DNA of 12,231 nucleotides, from positions 1 to 12,231 of the forward strand of contig JAHFDQ010000130.1 of the NCBI GenBank assembly GCA_023248915.1. The letters are read 5' to 3'. The DNA comes from Archangiaceae bacterium (GTDB taxonomy: Bacteria > Myxococcota > Myxococcia > Myxococcales > Myxococcaceae). Below the pieces are notes generated by a model that was not told the DNA's origin, did no database searches, and saw nothing but the letters and a program-made list of their open reading frames with translations. Shown piece after piece: positions 7,410 to 12,231 of the stretch. Each line of letters begins with the position of its first letter. Position 1 is the stretch's first letter. The position numbers and the translations under genes were made by a program.

Positions 7410-7992
7410 ATCCTGCGGGCGGCTGCGGCGCTTGTTCCTTCGGTGGGCACTTCTGCTCCTCTTTGCAGCCTGCACATATGTCTTCGATCATCGCTTTCCA
7501 GCAGTCGCCGGTCATCAGGGTTTCGCTCTGGAAGATTCTATCCTGCTCGAGGTACTTCGCACGTGCACAGTCCTGGCACTGCGTTCCGTTCGGGTTATCG
7601 AACCCGACGGTGCCCGGCGTTCGGATCCAGCGATAGCCCAATGCAGTCTGTGCGTATATCGCGCCCCGACTGACACCCCCGGCGTCGGAACACGGGAAGC
7701 GCCACGAGTACAAGCCAGTCGCATCCGTGTAGTTCACCGGATTGTTACGTGCATACGCGTAGACGGGAATGCTGAAGCCCATTCGGGCTTGCGCAGCAAC
7801 GAAACGCGGACCCCCGGCCGCGCCTCCAAACATTCGCCCAAGCCATCCGCTGTTCAGCTCGTACACGCTGCCGGGCGTGCGGCCAGGCATCAGCATCGGC
7901 TCCGGCTCGAGGTACCGCGCCCAAGCGATACCGCCGAAGCCCACGATTGCGACTGCGAAGCCCGCAGCCTTGATGATCCTGAGCATCTTCAT
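7396..7992 (-). CDS. Small secreted protein with RHS-core C-terminal tip and Cys-rich tail
   Basis: 198 residues from ATG at 7992, preceded by GGGGAG 6 bases upstream; starts further upstream (8082) lie inside the preceding gene and are rejected. Residues 1-25 are a signal peptide or membrane anchor (MKMLRIIKAAGFAVAIVG). The segment RYLEPEPMLM (26-35) and, after an insertion, SIPVYAYARNNPVNYTD and TGLY (74-95) match the end of the RHS repeat-associated core in its myxobacterial form. None of the YD repeats that normally form the RHS shell are present. In full RHS proteins this tip precedes a variable toxin domain. Here residues 96-198 are a unique tail with six or more cysteines, including CQDC (139-142) and CAGC (173-176), plus a Pro/Gln-rich end. 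The gene begins 13 bases after the transglutaminase-like gene and overlaps the next by 14 bases. It may be a detached toxin tip, a domesticated fragment or a structural protein. Confidence 0.7.
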   Translation of the reverse strand: MKMLRIIKAAGFAVAIVGFGGIAWARYLEPEPMLMPGRTPGSVYELNSGWLGRMFGGAAGGPRFVAAQARMGFSIPVYAYARNNPVNYTDATGLYSWRFPCSDAGGVSRGAIYAQTALGYRWIRTPGTVGFDNPNGTQCQDCARAKYLEQDRIFQSETLMTGDCWKAMIEDICAGCKEEQKCPPKEQAPQPPAGYAGP

Positions 7993-8005
7993 GCGGCGCT
8001 CCCCG

Positions 8006-8818
8006 TCACTGAGCTGACTTCGCGCGGTTGACCCGCTCCAGGTAGCGGGCGTTCGTTTCTTCGTCGGGTTCGCGCCAACCAAGGGCCTCCGCTTGGGCGC
8101 GCCAGGACTGACCCGCCTCGTCGAGTTGCACGAAGTAGGCTCGTTCGCTTGGAGGAATGGCCATTGGGCTTGCGTACCTGCTCTCGAATTTCTCCTGAAT
8201 CATGCGGCCGTACGCGCTATGGATGTGGAGCATCGAGGTGACGTCACGCGGGGAGTGCTCCAACACCAACTTGCCAAGGGAGATGACGTCGTCGTACTGG
8301 CCCCGTTCCCGGTAGCTCTCCATGAGCGTATCGAGCATCACGATGACCGTTTCCTTCTTGCTCAGGGGCCGCAAGTAAATTCCGTTGGCCACCGCCTGGT
8401 CGGTCATCGGCATCTGGCTCCGGATCCACACATCGCTGGTGACTCCCGCACCGCTGGTCGCCTCCAGGTTGAAGTAGCGGTCCGTCTCGTCACGGTACTT
8501 CACGAAGACATGCTCGGGCGCTGCGGCGGCGGTCACATCGATGCCGAGCTTCTGCCCGAGGACAATAAACAGGAGCGGCATCGACACGCAGTTGCCCCTC
8601 TTCGTGGCGAGGTACGTCGGGAGCAGCTTGTTCTGGATGTCGTGACCCATCGGGTCGCCGTCCAGGTCGTATCGGAACGGCTGGTTGCTGTTCCAGGGCC
8701 CCGCCTCGTAAAGATGCCTTCTCAATGCGTCGACCTTGTCGCGGCTGGATGGGCTCCCGGGCAGGCGAGACCTGACCTCGGCCACCATGGCGTCAAGACG
8801 CCTAAGAGTGGCGCCCAA
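8006..8818 (-). CDS. Transglutaminase-like (SirB1/Transglut_core2-type) protein, probably lacking its signal peptide in frame
   Basis: 270 residues from TTG at 8818 (ATG at 8788 would give 260). The core resembles the SirB1/Transglut_core2 branch of transglutaminase-like cysteine peptidases. KRGNCVSMPLLFIVLGQKLG (73-92) carries the nucleophile Cys77. PEHVFVKY (101-108) carries His103. YFNLEAT (115-121) supplies the third residue, Glu119 or Asn117. Residues about 155-215 are helical and TPR-like (MESYRERGQYDDVISLGKLV). The reaction could be proteolysis, transamidation or cross-linking; the substrate is unknown. Neither start has a good ribosome-binding site. A complete Sec signal peptide lies immediately upstream in another frame (8802-8891) and would join this frame if one base of the GGG run (8814-8816) were removed. 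The protein is therefore probably secreted in relatives and frameshifted here. First gene of a three-gene unit with the RHS-tip and Cys-rich genes. Confidence 0.75.
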   Translation of the reverse strand: MGATLRRLDAMVAEVRSRLPGSPSSRDKVDALRRHLYEAGPWNSNQPFRYDLDGDPMGHDIQNKLLPTYLATKRGNCVSMPLLFIVLGQKLGIDVTAAAAPEHVFVKYRDETDRYFNLEATSGAGVTSDVWIRSQMPMTDQAVANGIYLRPLSKKETVIVMLDTLMESYRERGQYDDVISLGKLVLEHSPRDVTSMLHIHSAYGRMIQEKFESRYASPMAIPPSERAYFVQLDEAGQSWRAQAEALGWREPDEETNARYLERVNRAKSAQ

Positions 8819-8891
8819 GTCGATTCGAGCTCGCGGGTGCGCCCGTGACGAGCGCAGCTACAAGGAGGCATGGCGCGAGTAACCGTTTCAA
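8802..8891 (-). pseudogene. Out-of-frame signal-peptide segment of the transglutaminase-like gene
   Basis: A 29-codon frame starts at TTG 8891 and reads MKRLLAPCLLVAALVTG followed by APASSNRLG, then ends at TAG 8804-8802. It has a basic N-terminus, a hydrophobic core and an Ala-x-Ala-like cleavage region, a textbook Sec signal. It overlaps the start of the transglutaminase-like frame by 17 bases. Skipping one base in the three-base G run (plus-strand CCC at 8814-8816) fuses it smoothly into that protein, for a total of about 294 residues. True mutation, assembly error and programmed frameshift cannot be separated from this sequence alone. TTG has no evident Shine-Dalgarno. Confidence 0.5.
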
Positions 8892-8976
8892 GGAATGGCC
8901 AGCAAAGCACGTTTCGAGGCCCTGCCGGCAGCCAAACGGGCGAGATGCTTGCAGAAATGCCAGCATCAGCCTCGGG

Positions 8977-9246
8977 CTACGATCGCGTCAGGTACTCCAG
9001 CACCGCCGGGCGGCGCCAGCGCCACCGAGGCCATGAAAGCGGCCAGGTGTCCCATCTCGTTCGGGTGGGGGTTGGCCGCCTCCTGTGCCTTCGTGTCCCC
9101 GCCCCCACCGCCTCCGTGCGTGCCAGCTTCACGTCCACCGGCAACTGCACCACGTACTCGTTGATGAGCCGGGCTCACTCCTCGCCCATCAACTCCGCTA
9201 AATCGTGCAGCATATTGTGGTCCGGCAGCCAGTCCGTCTCCGCTTA
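8977..9246 (-). pseudogene. Decayed coding remnant between the transglutaminase-like and ATPase genes
   Basis: The 372 bases between 8892 and 9263 contain no convincing intact gene. On the minus strand one frame reads from after TAA (9246) as ETDWLPDHNMLHDLAELMGEE, meets TGA at 9177-9175, and continues with ARLINEYVVQLPVDVKLARTEA. All of this has the GC-rich third positions of real coding sequence. After that the coding-like signal moves to another frame (DTKAQEAANPHPNEMGHLAAF, ending at 8966). The end of the first frame also looks protein-like (VLEYLTRS, TAG at 8977). An internal stop plus frame switches suggest a broken gene. I cannot name its family. It could also be an untranslated spacer with chance open frames. 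Confidence 0.3.
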
Positions 9247-9263
9247 GCCGCACAGCGGGCTCG

Positions 9264-10643
9264 CTACCGGAGAGCCGCGAGGACTCGCTCCGCGCCAACA
9301 GGGACGCCGCGATGCCGGGCGCCCTGGTGCCGCAGCGAGAAGACCGCGGTCGTCGCGATTTCGCCGCCAGCCAGCGCCGGGCACCTCGCAGCCTTGGCCG
9401 CGAGCTCGGTACGAATCCGGGCGACATCGCGCTCGTCCGTGGAGAGCTTGACTTCGCCCACCAAGAATCGGCCGCGCTGCTCGGCGGACTCGGCGACGAG
9501 GTCCAGCTCGAGCGGCTTCCCGTCGAGGCCGGCGCCCCACCAGGACGCCGGCGAGGCCCACCGTTGGCCGTCAATCTCGAGGCGCGGCAAGGCGCTGCGC
9601 ACCAGGTCTTCCCAGGCAGCGGCCAGGAAGCCCGGCCATGCGGCAGCGATCGCCTTCGCGACGCGGTCGACCTGCCGCGCCTCGAGCGCCGACCGGTTGG
9701 GGTCGACGAAGCGGAACCAGAAGCGAAAGAACGGATCGCGGACGACGTAGAAGCTGCGCTTGGAATCTCTCGGCGGCGTTCCGAACGGCGTGCGGCGTTC
9801 GACCAGCCCCAGGTCGACGAGCCGGGCCAGCGGCCGCGACAGCGACGTGGCGGGCACCCCCAGCCGCCCGCCAATCTCCGACAACCGGGCAGCGCCCGCG
9901 GCGATCAGCGCCAGCACCGACGCCGCACGCGCCACCTCCTGCACGTCGTCCAGGAGAATCCGGTCGGGTTCGCGGTGCAGCACCCCCAAAGGCTCGAGCA
10001 CGAGCTGGCGCACGGCCTCGTCGCGCGAGGGGAAGTCGCGGGCGAGCTCCCAGTAGCGGGGGACTCCTCCCCAGGTCGCCCAGTGGCCGACGGCGCTGGC
10101 CGGGTCTCGTGCTCGAAGCGCCCGCTCGAGCCAACCCGCTCCCAGGGGCTCGAGCCGAAGAATCTCGCGAGCGCGCCCGTACAACGGCGCCGAGGCATCC
10201 AGGACCAGCCCGAACATCATCCGCTGCGACGACCCGCAGAGCACCAGGCCTCGCGGGCGTGCCTCGAATCGGTCGAGCAGCTTCTGCAGAATGCCCGGCA
10301 GCTCGGGAGAGCTCATGACCAGCGCGGGCAATTCGTCGAGCGCGAGCACGGCGCCCTCGGGGGAGTCTCGCCACCATCGCTCGAGGAGTGCTTCCCAGCT
10401 CGGGTAGGTCACCGCGTCGAAGCCGGGCAGCACTGCGGCGATCTCCCGCGTCAGCTCGGCGCGTTGGACGGCCGCGTCGCGTTGGTCGCCCACGTAGTAG
10501 ACCGCCGGGCGGCGCTCGAGCGCGCGCTGCACCAGGCGGGACTTGCCCAGGCGGCGCCGCCCGTAGACGCAGACGAACCCCCCGACGTCGAGGGCGCTGG
10601 CGAGGCGGGCCTGTTCTTCCTGGCGGTCGAGGAAGGGAAGCAC
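9264..10643 (-). CDS. AAA/STAND-like ATPase with winged helix and DUF234 (PD-(D/E)XK-like) domain
   Basis: 459-residue cytoplasmic ATPase of the archaeal-type ATP-binding family (ATPase_2 plus DUF234, COG1672-like), widespread in archaea and patchy in bacteria. Walker A is GRRRLGKSR (28-36), Walker B VLALDELP (99-106), and a sensor-like strand LVLCGSSQRMM lies at 133-143. A winged helix follows at about 245-290 (RLSEIGGRLGVPATSLSRPL). The C-terminal DUF234 part opens with FYVVRDPFFRFWFRFVDPNR (298-317) and carries LELDLVAES (378-386) and FLVGEVKLS (393-401). The Asp381, Glu397, Lys399 pattern fits the PD-(D/E)XK nuclease-like core of this family. Its function is not established; regulation, DNA transaction or defence are all possible. 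GTG at 10643 follows an AT-rich palindromic region (10650-10686), unlike the rest of the window, suggesting autoregulation and perhaps horizontal origin. Only the small gap of 42 bases separates it from the DUF2891 gene. Confidence 0.87.
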   Translation of the reverse strand: MLPFLDRQEEQARLASALDVGGFVCVYGRRRLGKSRLVQRALERRPAVYYVGDQRDAAVQRAELTREIAAVLPGFDAVTYPSWEALLERWWRDSPEGAVLALDELPALVMSSPELPGILQKLLDRFEARPRGLVLCGSSQRMMFGLVLDASAPLYGRAREILRLEPLGAGWLERALRARDPASAVGHWATWGGVPRYWELARDFPSRDEAVRQLVLEPLGVLHREPDRILLDDVQEVARAASVLALIAAGAARLSEIGGRLGVPATSLSRPLARLVDLGLVERRTPFGTPPRDSKRSFYVVRDPFFRFWFRFVDPNRSALEARQVDRVAKAIAAAWPGFLAAAWEDLVRSALPRLEIDGQRWASPASWWGAGLDGKPLELDLVAESAEQRGRFLVGEVKLSTDERDVARIRTELAAKAARCPALAGGEIATTAVFSLRHQGARHRGVPVGAERVLAALR

Positions 10644-10649
10644 CTGACG

Positions 10650-10686
10650 ATTATGTCACCAAAACATTATGTTTTAGAAACATAAT
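10650..10686 (-). promoter_or_regulatory. AT-rich overlapping palindromes, probable operator/promoter of the DUF234 ATPase gene
   Basis: Two overlapping perfect inverted repeats precede the ATPase gene. The first, 10666-10686, has arms ATTATGTTT and AAACATAAT around TAG. The second, 10661-10675, is AAAACAT and ATGTTTT around a single T. A further ATTATGT copy lies at 10650-10656. The half-site ATGTTT/AAACAT therefore occurs at 10662-10667, 10669-10674 and 10678-10683. On the coding strand CATAAT occurs twice (10671-10666 and 10655-10650) as -10-like elements, with no good -35. The cluster is strikingly AT-rich in a GC-rich window and touches the DUF2891 stop codon. No T-run follows, so it is not a terminator. 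It is most likely a binding site for a dimeric regulator, perhaps the ATPase's own winged helix. Confidence 0.55.
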
Positions 10687-11786
10687 CACCACCCGCGGCG
10701 CGTCACCAGGTACACGGCGAAGCTCCCCAGCCAGTGGCCGCCTTCATAATGCTCGCCGGTGACGGCCTCGAGGCCGGCGGCCCGGTGCGCGCGCGCGGCC
10801 CACTCGAGCGCCGGGCGCCGAGTGTCCTTGGGCGGGAGCGCCGAGGCGATTCCCTCGAGCATCCAGGCGCGGCTCAGGTTCAGCCCGTCCAGGTGGGCGA
10901 GCTTCGGGTCGGCCCGGTCGGTGACGACGACCGGCTCGAGCCAGGGTTTGCCCGCGGTCTCGGGCACCTGCGGCAGGAAGGTGCGCAGCCAGGCGGCGTA
11001 CGCGTCGGGCGCCATCACCCGCCGCATCAGGTCGGCCTCGCCCAGGCAGGGCGAGAGGAAGTCCTGGCCCGACGGCTCGTACGCCAGCGGGCAGGCCCGG
11101 TCGCCGCCGTACAGCTCAGAGGCTCGGGCGGTGAAGAGCCGCGCCATCGCCAGGTCCCTGGCGGCGCGCGCCCAGTCGAGCACCAGGCCGAAGGCGAAGG
11201 CCGTCTGGTCGTGCTCGCCCACGCGGATGGGGCGCGACAGCTTAGGCACCCAGGCCGCGAGCCGGGCCGCCGCCGCCCGTTCGAGGGGCTCGAGCGTCGT
11301 CGCCCAGCGGCGCGCGTCGGGGTCGTCCCACTCGCGCAGTTCGGCCGCGAGCTGCAGCAGCCACGCCAGGCCGTAGGGGCGCTCGAAGCTCACCCGGCCC
11401 TCTGCGTTCAGGTACTTCACCTCGGCGGCGACGTTCTCGGCGGTGAGGCTCTTCGCCAGCGCGGCACGGGCCGTGGCCGCGAACGGCGCTTCCGGGGTGG
11501 TGCGCAGAAGGCGCGCCAACAGCCAGTGGCCGTGCACCGACGAGTGCCAGTCGTAGCAGCCGAAGAAGGCCGGGGTGAGCTGCCGCGGCGCCTTCACGTC
11601 GGCGTCGCCGTTCAGCACGTGGGCCAGCTTGTTGGGGTATTCCCTTTGCACGCAGGAAAGGGCCAGCCGGGCGAAGCGGGCGGTCGCTTCCGCGGGTAGG
11701 TCAGCCGGCCCGGCGGGCCCCGCTGCGAACGACCGGACCGGGCAGACCGCCACCAGGGCGAACCCGGCGAACGGCAGCCACCTCAC
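10686..11786 (-). CDS. Secreted DUF2891 family protein
   Basis: 366 residues from GTG at 11786, with a Sec signal peptide (MRWLPFAGFALVAVCPVRSFA). The rest is a DUF2891 domain. The family's diagnostic block FFGCYDWHSSVHGHWLL is at 74-90, YGLAWLLQLAAELREW follows at about 139-154, GEHDQTAFAFGLVLDW lies in the middle, and EHYEGGHWLGSFAVYLV is at the end. The many conserved His, Trp and Asp residues in a helical protein suggest an alpha-toroid enzyme-like fold, but no activity is established. Length is normal for the family. The start lies 4 bases after the TAG of the preceding 127-residue gene, and the ribosome-binding sequence AAGGTGG overlaps that gene's end, so the two are co-transcribed. 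The stop TGA (10688-10686) touches the palindrome upstream of the ATPase gene. Confidence 0.85.
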   Translation of the reverse strand: MRWLPFAGFALVAVCPVRSFAAGPAGPADLPAEATARFARLALSCVQREYPNKLAHVLNGDADVKAPRQLTPAFFGCYDWHSSVHGHWLLARLLRTTPEAPFAATARAALAKSLTAENVAAEVKYLNAEGRVSFERPYGLAWLLQLAAELREWDDPDARRWATTLEPLERAAAARLAAWVPKLSRPIRVGEHDQTAFAFGLVLDWARAARDLAMARLFTARASELYGGDRACPLAYEPSGQDFLSPCLGEADLMRRVMAPDAYAAWLRTFLPQVPETAGKPWLEPVVVTDRADPKLAHLDGLNLSRAWMLEGIASALPPKDTRRPALEWAARAHRAAGLEAVTGEHYEGGHWLGSFAVYLVTRRGW

Positions 11787-11790
11787 GCCG

Positions 11791-12174
11791 CTACCACCTT
11801 CTCGGAGCCGCGACCTCGGGCGCCGGGGCGGGCGGCACCACCGCTTCCATCAGGCCCGCGGTCGTCAGTCTTCCCACCGCCCCGCGCACCTCGTCGCGGG
11901 TCGAACCGCACGACTCGAGCGCGCGAAAAATTTCGTCCAGGGTGCGCGGCCCCGACTGCACCTCGCCGAGGAACAGCCCGTCTCCGGGCTCGAGCGCGTA
12001 CCGCGCCGCCCAGACTCCGCGCGCGGCGTCGAACGAGGCGCGGCCTTCCTCGGCGCGCGCGGCGACGATGAGCTCGCGATAGCTGGTTTCCGCCTCGATG
12101 CCCTTGTCCGACAGGGCGAACCGCTGCGACCTCGGCCAGCGCCTCCCCGGGGCCTTCTCGAAAATCCCGGTCAC
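11791..12174 (-). CDS. Hypothetical 127-residue protein, possibly winged-helix
   Basis: No family is recognised. From GTG at 12174 it encodes 127 residues. RRWPRSQRFALSDKGIEAE (11-29) resembles the wing and recognition end of a winged helix. RTLDEIFRALESCGSTRDEV followed by GAVGRLTTAGLMEAV (76-111) looks like a second helix-turn-helix/winged unit of the type used to sense or regulate. The C-terminus is a Pro/Ala tail. GTG is chosen because GTGA overlaps by 4 bases the TGA of a frame entering from the right edge, as in the ABC operon. However, this gene's own frame is also open to the window edge (reading HLAQRLGRCPPVGPPFRDR), so a longer protein starting outside is possible. It is 4 bases upstream of the DUF2891 gene and likely in its operon. 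Confidence 0.55.
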   Translation of the reverse strand: MTGIFEKAPGRRWPRSQRFALSDKGIEAETSYRELIVAARAEEGRASFDAARGVWAARYALEPGDGLFLGEVQSGPRTLDEIFRALESCGSTRDEVRGAVGRLTTAGLMEAVVPPAPAPEVAAPRRW

Positions 12175-12231
12175 GCGGTCTCTGAACGGCGGGCCAACGG
12201 GCGGGCATCGGCCAAGGCGCTGCGCCAGGTG
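12171..12231 (-). CDS. C-terminal end of a gene continuing beyond the right edge
   Basis: The last 19 codons of a minus-strand frame, TWRSALADARPLARRSETA then TGA (12173-12171), enter from the right edge. Third positions are GC-rich and the stop overlaps the GTG of the next gene as GTGA, a common operon junction. The fragment is too short to assign. If the neighbouring gene instead extends off the window in its own frame, this is only a shadow. Confidence 0.35.
   Translation of the reverse strand, partial: TWRSALADARPLARRSETA

Noticed and set aside
7225..8031. Plus-strand open frame of 268 codons over the RHS-tip gene
   Set aside because: Antisense to a gene with a good ribosome-binding site, signal peptide and RHS motif; no domain in its translation.
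8966..9874. Minus-strand open frame of 302 codons overlapping the ATPase
   Set aside because: Over the ATPase it is an Arg/Ser-rich shadow; only its last 50 codons look coding-like, and these are treated as part of the decayed remnant.
10661..10686. Reading the palindromes as a Rho-independent terminator for the DUF2891 gene
   Set aside because: The stems are AT-rich with no GC core and no downstream U-tract, so termination is unlikely; an operator fits better.
11783..12208. Minus-strand frame overlapping the 127-residue gene
   Set aside because: Extremely Arg/Gly-rich, codon third positions not GC-biased as in neighbours, and no motif; judged a shadow.

Overview
The window is GC-rich, with a strong preference for G or C at third codon positions, frequent GTG starts and tightly packed co-directional genes. 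The RHS-core variant of one gene (YLEPEPML followed by YAYARNNPVNY and TGLY) and a lipoprotein with a carboxypeptidase-regulatory-like domain also point to the Myxococcota (myxobacteria, probably Myxococcales). This is an inference from style and gene content; there is no rRNA or marker gene to confirm it.

Layout. (1) 1-880, minus: N-terminal two thirds of a FadL/OmpP1-type outer-membrane protein, running off the left edge. (2) 1003-1998, plus: a lipocalin-like/CrtC-like hypothetical protein, convergent with and sharing the tetranucleotide CTAG with the next gene. (3) 1995-5452, minus: a probable four-gene operon read right to left: ABC ATPase, two ABC-2 type permeases, and a membrane-anchored left-handed-beta-helix acyltransferase. 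The first three form the uncharacterised exporter set COG4586/COG4587/COG3694; the acyltransferase may modify what is exported. (4) 5552-6763, plus, divergent: a lipoprotein with a carboxypeptidase-regulatory-like domain followed by a GATase1/ThuA-like domain. (5) 6903-9263, minus: an accessory-looking island of lower GC. In transcription order it holds a non-genic stretch with decayed coding frames, a transglutaminase-like protein whose signal peptide lies in another frame, a small secreted protein built on the C-terminal tip of an RHS core, and an overlapping Cys-rich secreted protein made of two identically spaced four-cysteine modules. (6) 9264-10643, minus: an archaeal-type AAA/STAND-like ATPase with winged helix and DUF234 PD-(D/E)XK-like domain, preceded by an AT-rich palindromic cluster that is probably an operator. 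(7) 10686-12231, minus: a secreted DUF2891 protein, a 127-residue protein with winged-helix-like character, and the last residues of another gene, with 4-base spacing or overlap throughout.

The most interesting segment is 6903-8891. A transglutaminase-like cysteine peptidase, an RHS-core tip detached from any YD-repeat barrel and given its own signal peptide, and a translationally coupled Cys-rich envelope protein together resemble a miniaturised or domesticated polymorphic-toxin cassette. The second strong signal is the set of overlapping ATGTTT/AAACAT palindromes before the DUF234 ATPase. No tRNA, rRNA, CRISPR array, intact insertion sequence or convincing Rho-independent terminator was seen.
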